Positions 1-8,781 of a stretch of DNA of 64,000 nt are shown piece after piece. The position numbers were made by a program, and so were the translations under genes. Numbering within the stretch: position 1 is the first letter of the stretch; each line of letters begins with the position of its first letter. Origin of the DNA: Pontibacter arcticus. Lineage in GTDB: Bacteria; Bacteroidota; Bacteroidia; Cytophagales; Hymenobacteraceae. Below the pieces are notes generated by a model. It saw only the letters and a list, made by a program, of their open reading frames with translations. It had not been told where the DNA came from and did not search any database. Location: assembly GCF_003284895.1 (NCBI RefSeq), contig NZ_QMDV01000002.1, positions 434,001 to 498,000 on the forward strand, given 5' to 3'.

Positions 1-172
1 GCTCAAAAGTGATATTTTGGCCATTTGCAACTAGCGGGGAAGGCTCAACAGTTATGATTTGGTTTTTTTCAGCTTGCCGTACCATGCGTTGCAAGGTACA
101 ACCGCTGCTAAAAATGCTGCCAACTATTAGCGTAAAAACTAGCTTGTTTGTTTGATTTGTAAGAAATTGCAT
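1..172 (-). CDS. Lipoprotein, N-terminal fragment (runs off the left edge)
   Basis: Only the first 57 codons are present. They read as a lipoprotein export signal: a short polar N-terminus with a lysine (MQFLTNQTNK), a hydrophobic stretch (LVFTLIVGSIFSS), then GC as the likely lipidated cysteine at residue 27, followed by a polar mature region. An outer-membrane or periplasmic lipoprotein is likely. The mature fragment (EPSPLVANGQNITFE) is too short for a family call. The start is the ATG at 170-172; the gene reads leftward out of the window. Confidence 0.6.
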   Translation of the reverse strand, partial: MQFLTNQTNKLVFTLIVGSIFSSGCTLQRMVRQAEKNQIITVEPSPLVANGQNITFE

Positions 173-305
173 ATCCAGTTGTGAGCCCCGTACGTAAAAG
201 GTATAACAAAAACCACTTTAAAGCGTTATGGCTCTGCTATTTTCTGTTGTAAATTTTGATGGAATCGGTTTTAAAAATACTTTTAAGTTAACTTAACCAG
301 GACAA

Positions 306-524
306 ATGAAAAGGCTCCAGTACTTTATCGAAACCCAGGCTTTTGGTGTATGTGCCATGCTGGGCGAGAAGCTCGGGATTGCCTCGAGCAGCATCCGACT
401 ATCTTTTATTTATCTTTCATTTTTAACCATTGGCTCCCCTGTCATCATTTACCTGATGCTTGCCTTCTGGATTAACATGCAGAAAAGCCTGCGCCGCGAA
501 CGCAATACAGTCTGGGATTTATAA
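306..524 (+). CDS. PspC domain protein, small membrane protein
   Basis: A 72-residue protein matching the short PspC family: a cytoplasmic N-terminus with GVCAMLGEKLGI, then a membrane segment around residues 31-56 (FIYLSFLTIGSPVIIYLMLAFW) and a basic C-terminal tail. PspC-type proteins act in envelope stress signalling at the inner membrane; free-standing short versions are common in Bacteroidota and have no defined partner here. Its last 6 bases overlap the 3' end of the convergent glycosyltransferase gene. The family match is by pattern only. Confidence 0.75.
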   Translation: MKRLQYFIETQAFGVCAMLGEKLGIASSSIRLSFIYLSFLTIGSPVIIYLMLAFWINMQKSLRRERNTVWDL

Positions 525-1550
525 CTCCTGCACGGTTGTTTTCTGGCGCACGAAATACTCCCAAACAATACACCCCCTGAATACACCCGGCATCTCCGGG
601 AAATTGCTTTTATATTGTTGTTCTTTACGCTTCAGCTTCCAGTAAGCGCGTTGCTGCCATACTTCGCGGTGGGCACTCATCACAGCTTTTGCATCCTGTT
701 GCTGGCCGGCAACCAGCATTCTTAAAGCAGCCACCCAGTCAAGTATAATTCTGACCGCCATGGTACTATAAAATGTGTTAGCTGGCAAATTTTTATAAAG
801 CAACGCTAAACCATTCCGGAAATTGAGAAACGTTTTCCTGGGGTTTGATTTGTGCAGGGTTCCGCCACCCACATGATATACTTCGCAGTGGCCGTTATAC
901 ATTACCTTGTAGCCTGCATTTTTAACTCGCCAGCAAAAGTCGATTTCTTCCATGTGGGCAAAAAAGGCAGGTTCGAGGCCACTCAGCGCATGGTATACTT
1001 CAGATCGCACGACCATACAGGCGCCAGTCGCCCAGAAAATTTCCAGCACATCGTTGTACTGGCCCGTATCAGCTTCCAGGGTTTCGAATAAACGGCCGCG
1101 GCAATAGGGGTAACCAAACTGATCAATCAAACCGCCAGCCGCGCCGGCATATTCCAGAAACTGCGGGTGCTGCTGTGCTTTGATCTTGGGCTGGCAAACG
1201 GCTATACTTTTATCGGCGTGCATCAGATCCAAAATAGGAGCTAACCACCCCGGCGTAACGGCCACATCCGAATTAAGCAAAACGTAATATTCAGCTTCTA
1301 CTTGCTGCAAAGCCAGGTTATAGCCTTCGCAAAAACCATAGTTCTGCGCATGGCAGATCAGCCGTACCTCCGGGAAATGCTCTTTTAAGAAAACAACCGA
1401 AGTATCAGTAGAAGCATTATCCGCTACAATTACTTCGTGGCCCAGGCTATGCGCTAAAACCGTTGGTAAAAACTCCTGTAAGAACCGCAGCCCGTTCCAG
1501 TTAAGTATAACAATGGCTGTATGACCTGGTTTATAAGCCAAAGTTGCCAA
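519..1550 (-). CDS. Glycosyltransferase family 2
   Basis: A GT-A fold sugar transferase of the rhamnosyltransferase-like GT2 group. Seen: IVILNWNG at residues 13-20, the nucleotide-binding DNASTD at 44-49, NSD at 93-95 as the metal-binding DxD-like site, and a GACMVVR stretch followed by HMEEIDFCWR, the usual catalytic-base region (ED-type). The C-terminal third is basic and amphipathic, which fits membrane association. The frame has no ATG near its start; it opens at a TTG (1550 or 1541) that lies inside the end of ybaB, so translation is probably coupled to ybaB. The acceptor is unknown; cell-surface glycan synthesis is likely. Confidence 0.85.
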   Translation of the reverse strand: MATLAYKPGHTAIVILNWNGLRFLQEFLPTVLAHSLGHEVIVADNASTDTSVVFLKEHFPEVRLICHAQNYGFCEGYNLALQQVEAEYYVLLNSDVAVTPGWLAPILDLMHADKSIAVCQPKIKAQQHPQFLEYAGAAGGLIDQFGYPYCRGRLFETLEADTGQYNDVLEIFWATGACMVVRSEVYHALSGLEPAFFAHMEEIDFCWRVKNAGYKVMYNGHCEVYHVGGGTLHKSNPRKTFLNFRNGLALLYKNLPANTFYSTMAVRIILDWVAALRMLVAGQQQDAKAVMSAHREVWQQRAYWKLKRKEQQYKSNFPEMPGVFRGCIVWEYFVRQKTTVQEL

Positions 1551-1866
1551 GGTCTAAGCCCGGGATGTTTGGTAGTAAGCCTTCGGTATGCTTTTTTAAT
1601 TCCTGTTGTGCTCTTTCGCCGGCAGTAAGCATGGCATTATTCACGGCAGCAACTACCAGGTCGTTTACCATGTCGCGGTCGTTGGTATTCAGGATAGATT
1701 CGTCGATCTCTATTTTGAGGAGCTTTTTCTGGCCGTTTACCGTTGCTTTTACCAGCCCAGCACCCGACTCGGCGGTTACGGTTATGTGTTGAAGATTATC
1801 CTGGGCTTCTTTCAGTTTTGCCTGAACTTCTTTCATCTTGCCCATCATGCCTAACATATCAAACAT
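1531..1866 (-). CDS. ybaB: YbaB/EbfC family nucleoid-associated protein
   Basis: A 111-residue DNA-binding protein of the YbaB/EbfC family, which forms dimers and binds DNA with little sequence specificity. Seen: the Met-rich N-terminal helix MFDMLGMMGKMKEVQAKLKE, a central beta region (VTAESGAGLVKATVNGQ), and the C-terminal helix with a glycine-rich end (LPNIPGLDLGNFG). The start is the ATG at 1864-1866; an upstream in-frame ATG at 1923 would add 19 residues the family does not have. The stop overlaps the start region of the downstream glycosyltransferase. No dnaX or recR neighbour is in view. Confidence 0.88.
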   Translation of the reverse strand: MFDMLGMMGKMKEVQAKLKEAQDNLQHITVTAESGAGLVKATVNGQKKLLKIEIDESILNTNDRDMVNDLVVAAVNNAMLTAGERAQQELKKHTEGLLPNIPGLDLGNFGL

Positions 1867-2012
1867 AGTTTTCTCTTTTAAGATTGATGTTCCGGAAAGC
1901 ACATCTGCGCATTTCCAGTCCAAATATAAGCAAATTATAAGTGAGGGATAAAAAGCACTACCGGTTAAGGTACAGAAATTACGCGCGTACTTTAACCGGA
2001 AGTATAAAATGA

Positions 2013-3929
2013 TTAGCGGAGAAGTGTAATAGTGCCGGTTTGGCGTTTGGCTACGCCTGCCGCAGTAGTATAAGTAGCATCGTATGTATAAACACCAACC
2101 GGTGCGTTCTTCCCTTTAAACGTACCATCCCAGCCAGTTGCCTCGCCATCAGATTGAAAAACCACGTTACCGGAGCGGTTATAAATAGTCAGCTGCAGGT
2201 TAAAATATTGCTGGCCTTTCACTTCCAGTATATCATTCAGGCCATCGTTGTTAGGGGTGAAAGCGGTTGGTACAAAAAGTAACAGATTCTGCTCTACAGA
2301 AGCTATGTTCGAGTAAGAAACCGAACCATCAGATAAAGTCACTTTGATACGGTACATCACCTGTTCTTCGGGCCGTTGTGGCTTTTCTGAAAGCGATGTA
2401 CCCGATATTGGCCGCGAACTGATTACCTGTTTGCTGGGGTCAAGTAACTGGAATTCATACTTTTCTTTTCCGTCTGCTTTAACATCCTTAAATAAATTCC
2501 AGGTGAAGTCGATATCGGTGCCGCCACTTGGCTCAGCGATAAGCACAACCGGGCAGGACACAGCGCTAACACCTGAAACATTACCGCAAAAGTTGCTTCC
2601 GCTGGCCCGGTAACAAACCGGTGCGATGGGGTCCAGGTCGTCGTAGTTAAGCAGGCCTGTAGATGCGGTTATACTTTCGAATGCACTGCCGTTTATACTG
2701 CGCTCAAAAAGCACCTGGCTTATGTTTTGCCCTTTCGGGTCGAAGGTTAACTCAACCTGGTTATCATCATTGAAAGTGGAGAACAACGTACCCGGCTTTG
2801 GGGCAGGTACATTCGGAATAGTTTCAGAAACTGGCGCAGAAACAGACGTAGAATTAGACATATAGTCCACGCTTATAACGTAAGAGTACGTATCGGTGCA
2901 GGTAATATCGGCATCCAGAAACTGGGTATCTGTTTTATCGATATTCGGATTTGTTACGCCGTTTATATCCACCAGAATCCTTCGGATCGACTTTGTATCA
3001 ATATCCCAGGTCAGTAATACGCCTCTGTCCGTAAATTCTGAATCCAGGAGCACATTGGTAAGGGTCGTAGATACATCGCTGCCAAGCGTACCACATGCAT
3101 CTTTTGTCCGGATTCTGTACCTGCTTTTACGGGCTGTATTGATGTTATTTAGCACGTAAGTTTCTGTAGCGGCCGTTACGTTTTCGATGGTTGCGATCTG
3201 GGTATAAGGAGAACCCTCCGCTATACTTTGCTCAATTACATAAGACAGTCCGGGAATCTTAGTTTCGATGGTAAACTGGAGCTGGCCGCTGGAGGCATTC
3301 TGGTTCAGGACACGTAGCCTCCTGAAAACCGGCGCGTCAAAGCCCCGGCGTGCCGATACCTTTAGTTCGGCGGTTCCGGAGCAGGTTGCGCCTGTATAAG
3401 ATCCGGTGAGTTTGGTAGTGTAATCGAGGCCTTCTTTATAGGTATACGCTATCGTTTGCCCGCTTTTAAGTCCTGTTCTGGGCGTACTTCCGTCCCCGAA
3501 ATCTAGGGTATAGCTAGTATACTTTGTATCTGTAATCTTAAAATTTACAACCCTGTTTGCGCAGCTTTGTGCTGTATAAGTAGGAGCAGGGGCATCTTTT
3601 ACTTCGATAGTCAGTTCTTTGTAAACGTTGCCGATCGTGCCTCCCAGGTTTGCCAGCTGGGTTACTGTGTAAGTGCCGGGCTTTGTATAGGTAAAGGACT
3701 TTGCTTTCGCTTCGGCTGAAGTATGATCTAAACCGTTGCTTTTGTCATAGTCATAATATTCTTTATCTGCTTCTGCAGCAGGAGACGAGCAATCTTTAAA
3801 CGTAACTTTCTCGCCCACGCAAAAAACCAGCGATTCTTGGTTTTGCGCGTTGTAAGCCTTGAAACATTGTTGCGCATTAACTGCCAGACCGGAAAGAAGA
3901 AGTATGAAAAGTATAAAGTAGAAGCGCAT
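2013..3929 (-). CDS. PKD-like protein with gliding motility-associated C-terminal domain
   Basis: A secreted protein of about 638 residues. It starts with a signal peptide (MRFYFILFILLLSGLAVNAQQ), followed by a PKD-like module around residues 50-110 (PGTYTVTQ), several Ig/fibronectin-like beta modules, and a gliding motility-associated C-terminal domain opening with FVPTAFTPNNDGLNDILEV and ending with GVYTYDATYTT...GTITLLR. That domain is a type IX secretion cargo signal (CHU_C-type), so export to the cell surface by T9SS is expected. An upstream ATG at 3953 would put eight residues in front of the signal and is less likely. The gene is monocistronic. Its binding target is unknown; adhesion is a guess. 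Confidence 0.85.
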   Translation of the reverse strand: MRFYFILFILLLSGLAVNAQQCFKAYNAQNQESLVFCVGEKVTFKDCSSPAAEADKEYYDYDKSNGLDHTSAEAKAKSFTYTKPGTYTVTQLANLGGTIGNVYKELTIEVKDAPAPTYTAQSCANRVVNFKITDTKYTSYTLDFGDGSTPRTGLKSGQTIAYTYKEGLDYTTKLTGSYTGATCSGTAELKVSARRGFDAPVFRRLRVLNQNASSGQLQFTIETKIPGLSYVIEQSIAEGSPYTQIATIENVTAATETYVLNNINTARKSRYRIRTKDACGTLGSDVSTTLTNVLLDSEFTDRGVLLTWDIDTKSIRRILVDINGVTNPNIDKTDTQFLDADITCTDTYSYVISVDYMSNSTSVSAPVSETIPNVPAPKPGTLFSTFNDDNQVELTFDPKGQNISQVLFERSINGSAFESITASTGLLNYDDLDPIAPVCYRASGSNFCGNVSGVSAVSCPVVLIAEPSGGTDIDFTWNLFKDVKADGKEKYEFQLLDPSKQVISSRPISGTSLSEKPQRPEEQVMYRIKVTLSDGSVSYSNIASVEQNLLLFVPTAFTPNNDGLNDILEVKGQQYFNLQLTIYNRSGNVVFQSDGEATGWDGTFKGKNAPVGVYTYDATYTTAAGVAKRQTGTITLLR

Positions 3930-4125
3930 TAGCAGGAAAGTATAGCTTAGCAAAAATATATAGTCAACTGACTATACGTAAGCGTAACATGAAAGTATAA
4001 ACTCTAACTCAAATTTATTAGGTTGACCAAAACGACACGCCCTTACTAGCTGGCAGTCTGAATTTTGAGTGAAATTTATACTTTGTACAACGCAGTGCAG
4101 GCTGTACAAAGTATAAATCTGAGTT

Positions 4126-5631
4126 TTATAAACCAGATGGCCCTGTTTTATACTGGCGCAGAAACGCGATGCTCTGCATGATATCGAAGTGTAACACCCT
4201 GTCTGTTGATACAAACGGAACGGACCCACGATATGCGCTAAAAAGTTGCTCCAATACACCAGAGGTTTTTAGCGGGCGTCTGAATTCGAGTGCTTGAGCT
4301 GCATTCATCAGTTCGATGGCGAGTACACGTTCTACATTAAGAACGACGTTATACAATTTAGTAGCAGCATTAGCGCCCATACTGACGTGGTCTTCCTGAC
4401 CGTTTGATGATGGAATGGTATCAATCGATGCAGGTGTGCAGTATTGTTTTGTCTGGCTTACAATAGAAGCAGCCGTGTACTGACTGATCATAAAACCGGA
4501 ATTCAGGCCTGGTTCTGCGACTAAAAAATCCGGCAAACCACGCGAGCCTGAGATAAGCTGATACGTTCTTCTTTCTGAGATGCTGCCAAGCTCTGCCACG
4601 GCAATAGCCATAAAATCAAGCGCTAAGGCGAGCGGCTGCCCATGGAAGTTTCCGCCGGAAATAATCTCGTCCTCGTCCGGAAAGATATTCGGGTTATCGG
4701 TTACAGCATTAATTTCAGTCAGGAAAACTTCTTCCGCGTAGCGGATGGCATCTTTGGAAGCGCCATGCACCTGCGGAATGCAACGGAAAGAGTAGGGGTC
4801 TTGTACATGCTTCTTTTCCTGCTGGATCAGTTCGCTGCCATCCAGTAAACTTCTGAAAACTCGCGCCGTTTCCAACTGTCCTTTGTGCGGCCGTACTTTA
4901 TGGATTAGCTCGTTAAACGGTTCAATTCTTCCGTCAAACGCATCCAAAGCGAGTGCCCCGATCATATCGGCCTGCTTCGACAGCCTTTTGGCCTGCAGCA
5001 AAGTATAAACTCCGTAGGCGCTCATAAACTGGGTACCGTTCAGTAACGCAAGGCCTTCTTTTGCTTCCAGCGCCAGTGGTTCCCAGCTAAACATTTCGAG
5101 CACGTGCTCGCTTGCCAGTTTAAAATCCTGAAAGTATACTTCGCCCAACCCGATCAGCGGAAGGCAAAGGTGTGCTAAAGGAGCCAGATCGCCGCTTGCA
5201 CCCAAGGAGCCCTGTTGGTATACCACCGGGTAAATATCGCGGTTATAAAAATCGATGAGGCGTTTTACAGTTTTAAGTTGCACGCCACTGTGCCCGTAAG
5301 CCAGCGACTGTACTTTTAAAAGCAGCATCAGTTTCACAACTTCAGCCGGAACTTCGGCGCCGGTACCGCATGCATGCGACATCATCAGATTGCGCTGCAA
5401 CTGACCCAGATCTTTGTCTGATATCTGGTTTTTGTAAAGTGATCCGAAGCCGGTATTTATGCCATAGATGGAGCGTGATGTACCAGTGATTTTGGCATGC
5501 AGGTAGTCATAGCAGTTGGTAATGCGTGTTTCAGCTTCCTCAGAAAGAGCTAACGTATACTTCTCAGAAAGTATAGTTTCAATATGTTCTAAGGTCAGGA
5601 ATTCGGATGAGATGTAATGTACGCCGGCCAT
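4126..5631 (-). CDS. hutH: Histidine ammonia-lyase
   Basis: Deaminates L-histidine to trans-urocanate, the first step of histidine catabolism. 501 residues, the normal family length. Seen: the Ala-Ser-Gly triad that cyclises into the MIO cofactor at residues 145-147 (GSLGASGDLAPLAH), the catalytic tyrosine in YGINTGFG at 56-63, and QEDHVSMG near the active site. The ATG overlaps the hisS stop codon by one base (TAATG), so the two genes are translationally coupled. No hutU, hutI or hutG is in the window. A related aminomutase or tyrosine ammonia-lyase is possible, since the MIO motif is shared. Confidence 0.88.
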   Translation of the reverse strand: MAGVHYISSEFLTLEHIETILSEKYTLALSEEAETRITNCYDYLHAKITGTSRSIYGINTGFGSLYKNQISDKDLGQLQRNLMMSHACGTGAEVPAEVVKLMLLLKVQSLAYGHSGVQLKTVKRLIDFYNRDIYPVVYQQGSLGASGDLAPLAHLCLPLIGLGEVYFQDFKLASEHVLEMFSWEPLALEAKEGLALLNGTQFMSAYGVYTLLQAKRLSKQADMIGALALDAFDGRIEPFNELIHKVRPHKGQLETARVFRSLLDGSELIQQEKKHVQDPYSFRCIPQVHGASKDAIRYAEEVFLTEINAVTDNPNIFPDEDEIISGGNFHGQPLALALDFMAIAVAELGSISERRTYQLISGSRGLPDFLVAEPGLNSGFMISQYTAASIVSQTKQYCTPASIDTIPSSNGQEDHVSMGANAATKLYNVVLNVERVLAIELMNAAQALEFRRPLKTSGVLEQLFSAYRGSVPFVSTDRVLHFDIMQSIAFLRQYKTGPSGL

Positions 5632-7034
5632 TAGTGCTGCTTCTTGATCTGGGAAATTATTTCTTCAATTGTCTGGTCGGATTGTTCGCCGGTTTTCATG
5701 TGGCGTAGCTTCAGTTTGCCTGTCTGCATTTCTTCCGAGCCGATAAGTACCACATACGGGATGTTTTTCTGGTCTGCGTAGCTCATCTGCTTTTTAAGCT
5801 TGGCCGCTTCCGGGTACAGCTCTGTCGGGATTCCGGCATCGCGGAGTTGTTGCAACAGGGGCAAAGCATACAGTTCGGAAGCTTTATCGAATTGAACCAG
5901 CAATACCTGCGTTCCTACTTCCGCATTGTCCGGGAACAGGTTTAGCTCATCCAGCACATCGTAAATACGATCCACGCCAAACGAGAACCCAACACCAGAC
6001 ACATCCGGCATCCCGAACATTCCGGTCAGGTTATCGTATCGTCCGCCGCCGCTTATACTTCCCATGGCAACGTTGTTCACCTTCACCTCGAAAATACAGC
6101 CGGTATAATAAGAGAGGCCGCGTGCGAGTGTAACATCCAGCTGCAGGCGGGCATTACCAGATTCGTTTTGAGTTGTTAGTGCCTGGCTTTGCAAAGCAGC
6201 CAGGTATTGCCATACTTCGTGCAGATCTTTCAGGCCGCGTTGTCCTTCGGCAGTTTCGCCAAGTATGGTTTGCAGTTGTTGTAATATCTCTTCGTTTGAG
6301 CCGGACAAAGTATAAAGTGGCTCCAGTTTATCTACAGCGCTTTCAGAAATGCCTCTGCCCAGCAGTTCTTTGCGAACGCCTTCTGCACCAATTTTATCCA
6401 GCTTATCAATGGCTACGCAAATTTCACCTTCCTTCCCTTTTTCGCCAATTGCTTCGGCAATACCAGCCAGAATGCCGCGGTGATTTATTTTGATGGTGAA
6501 ATCGGTCAGGCCTAAATTGGTGAGCGTTTCATTGATCATCTGCACAATCTCGGCTTCGCAAAGCAGCGAGTTGGTACCTACCGCATCGGCATCGCACTGG
6601 TAAAACTCGCGGTAACGGCCACGCTGCGGACGGTCGGCGCGCCAAACGGGTTGTATCTGGTAGCGCTTAAATGGGAAAGTAATCTCATTGCGGTTCATTA
6701 CTACGAAACGCGCAAATGGCACCGTTAAATCATAGCGCAACGCTTTCTCTGAGATTTTGCGGATCAGGTTTTTAGAGCCTTCGGCTATATCAGCAGGAGT
6801 AGTCTTGGCCAGAAAATCGCCGGAGTTCAGGATTTTAAAGATCAGCTGATCGCCTTCATCGCCATACTTTCCAGTCAGTACAGAAAGCTGCTCCATAGCA
6901 GGGGTTTCCAGGGGCAAATAGCCGAACTTCTCGAATGTTCTGCGGATAATGCTGAAAATGTAATTGCGTTTTACCACGATTGCCGGGCCAAAATCGCGGG
7001 TTCCTTTCGGTATAGACGGTTTCTCTTTGCTCAT
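5631..7034 (-). CDS. hisS: Histidyl-tRNA synthetase
   Basis: Class II aminoacyl-tRNA synthetase that charges tRNA-His in the cytoplasm. 467 residues. Seen: KGTRDFGP at the N-terminus, class II motif 2 (PFKRYQIQPVWRADRPQRGR), the histidine-specific LARGLSYYTG element, and motif 3 (GVGFSFGVDRI), followed by the C-terminal anticodon-binding domain (VLLVQFDKASELYALPLLQQLR onward). First gene of the hisS-hutH pair. The 177-bp region upstream holds several AAGTATA-type words but no clear promoter. Confidence 0.96.
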   Translation of the reverse strand: MSKEKPSIPKGTRDFGPAIVVKRNYIFSIIRRTFEKFGYLPLETPAMEQLSVLTGKYGDEGDQLIFKILNSGDFLAKTTPADIAEGSKNLIRKISEKALRYDLTVPFARFVVMNRNEITFPFKRYQIQPVWRADRPQRGRYREFYQCDADAVGTNSLLCEAEIVQMINETLTNLGLTDFTIKINHRGILAGIAEAIGEKGKEGEICVAIDKLDKIGAEGVRKELLGRGISESAVDKLEPLYTLSGSNEEILQQLQTILGETAEGQRGLKDLHEVWQYLAALQSQALTTQNESGNARLQLDVTLARGLSYYTGCIFEVKVNNVAMGSISGGGRYDNLTGMFGMPDVSGVGFSFGVDRIYDVLDELNLFPDNAEVGTQVLLVQFDKASELYALPLLQQLRDAGIPTELYPEAAKLKKQMSYADQKNIPYVVLIGSEEMQTGKLKLRHMKTGEQSDQTIEEIISQIKKQH

Positions 7035-7211
7035 AAGTTATACTTTGCGGGCGAAGTTACTAAAAGCAGCCGAAAACCGGGAAAGGAATTGTAAGGGTTT
7101 ACTTTAAAGTATAAAAAAGGCTGCTAATGAGTTATAAACTAGGAGTGATAAGAAAGATAATATCCTTAAGGATTATACTTTGTGATTTATACTTTGATAA
7201 ACAGCCTTGCT

Positions 7212-8612
7212 TTAAAAAGCATGTTCATCGCCATAAATGACATTATAAACAGTGTAATAAATGATTTTCAGATCTAATATAAACGACCAGTTTTCCAGGT
7301 AAAAAATATCGAGTTTGATACGGCCTCTGATCTGATATGCTTCAGATGTATCGCCTCTGTAGCCTCTCACTTGAGATAAACCTGTGATACCGGGCTTTAC
7401 AAAATGGCGAACCATAAATTTATCAACTGTCTGAGAATATTCTTCTGTATGCTTCAGCATGTGCGGCCTGGGTCCTACCACAGACATATGACCTGCGAGA
7501 ACATTAAAAAACTGAGGTAATTCATCTAAACTGGTTTTGCGCAGGAAAGCACCTACAGGCGTAATGCGTTTGTCGCCTTTGCGTGCCTGGTGCAAGTTTG
7601 CCTCGTCGTTCACGTACATGGTGCGAAGTTTCCAGCACTTAAAAACGCTATTATCTAATCCTGAACGCTCCTGTTTAAAGAATATAGGCCCTTTTGAGTC
7701 TAGTCTGATTAAAATAGCCAGAATAGGAATCAGCCATGAAAGTATAAAAACAAGCACCAATATCGAAAACACAATATCGAAAGTGCGCTTTATTGTCTTG
7801 TTTATTACATCATCAAGCGGCATCGACCGCATGATAAGTACAGGCAAGAGATCGTTAAAGTCTATTTTGAACTTTCCGTCAGGCATACTTCCAACTTCAG
7901 GCAAAAACTTCATCCTCACAAAGTGGTTGTCAACAAAATCTATGAGCCTTTCCAATTGAGTTTTTTCTAACTCCATGGGGCAACAATAGATTTCATCTAC
8001 ATCTTCTTTCAGCACAAAGCCATAAATGTCTTCTATAGTACCTACAACTTCCTTTTGGTCTGTGCGGTAATCATCAAAAAAACCAAGAAATCTATACCCG
8101 TACTCGGGGTGTTTTTTAAATTGATTCCGAAGTTCGATGCCAGCCTGCCCGTAGCCTGCAATAATAATTCTTCTATAATTGTAGCCTTTCCTGCGAAGTA
8201 ACTTGATAATTGAAAAAACGACCAGCCGCCAGGCAAGCACAATGAATGCAACAATCGTATAATTTATATTAAGGTATAGGCGAGGAGGGAAATTGCTATG
8301 ACGCAGGTAATTGCTATCAAATATATTAAGTGTTGCTTCTACAAATAAGATGTACAAGAACAACAACTTCAGCGCATTTAAAATGATTGTGCTTGTATTA
8401 ATTACCCTGCTAAACCGATAAGTACCCAATAAAGCAGCGCACAAAAACCAGGCGACAAGCGAAAACAGGAAGAACTTGGTGTAAAGTAATGTTAAGAAGC
8501 CTGTTAGCTCACCTTGTGCAATATAGTAAGCTGCCATAGCTGAAACAGCAATAGCTACAAAATCTCCTAAAGCATGGGTAAATTTGATGTATTTGGAATA
8601 AAGTCCAGGCAC
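7212..8612 (-). CDS. Polyprenyl glycosylphosphotransferase (initiating sugar transferase)
   Basis: Transfers a sugar-1-phosphate to undecaprenyl phosphate, the first committed step of exopolysaccharide or capsule repeat-unit synthesis at the inner membrane. 466 residues of the WcaJ/WbaP-like type: four to five N-terminal membrane spans (to about residue 130), a Rossmann-like domain (IIIAGYGQAGIELRNQ) around 148-260, then one more hydrophobic segment and the catalytic bacterial sugar transferase domain (KRTFDIVFS, GPIFFKQERSG, FKCWKLRTM, KTSLDELPQFFNVL, VVGPRPH, KPGITGLSQVRGYRG). The sugar is not predictable. It stands alone on the minus strand at the edge of the polysaccharide locus. Confidence 0.92.
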   Translation of the reverse strand: MPGLYSKYIKFTHALGDFVAIAVSAMAAYYIAQGELTGFLTLLYTKFFLFSLVAWFLCAALLGTYRFSRVINTSTIILNALKLLFLYILFVEATLNIFDSNYLRHSNFPPRLYLNINYTIVAFIVLAWRLVVFSIIKLLRRKGYNYRRIIIAGYGQAGIELRNQFKKHPEYGYRFLGFFDDYRTDQKEVVGTIEDIYGFVLKEDVDEIYCCPMELEKTQLERLIDFVDNHFVRMKFLPEVGSMPDGKFKIDFNDLLPVLIMRSMPLDDVINKTIKRTFDIVFSILVLVFILSWLIPILAILIRLDSKGPIFFKQERSGLDNSVFKCWKLRTMYVNDEANLHQARKGDKRITPVGAFLRKTSLDELPQFFNVLAGHMSVVGPRPHMLKHTEEYSQTVDKFMVRHFVKPGITGLSQVRGYRGDTSEAYQIRGRIKLDIFYLENWSFILDLKIIYYTVYNVIYGDEHAF

Positions 8613-8781
8613 AAAGTTTTAATTATAGTCCGATTCTGAATTAAAATAACGGTTACTACGCAAAGATATAAATAACAAAAATACTTTATTTGCTACATTA
8701 TAATACTGTACTTTAAGAATTATATTTAATACTAAGAACTTCAAGTCGCTAATTAATAAAGATGGTATATACCTGTTTTAA

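Noticed and set aside
3972..4259. 95-residue open frame overlapping the end of hutH
   Set aside because: It lies in another frame of hutH for much of its length, has no motif, no plausible ribosome-binding site and unusual composition. hutH is certain in this interval.
7035..7211. Distant AAGGCTG/CAGCCTT pair upstream of hisS as a terminator
   Set aside because: The arms are about 80 nt apart and short; no T run is placed correctly for either neighbour.
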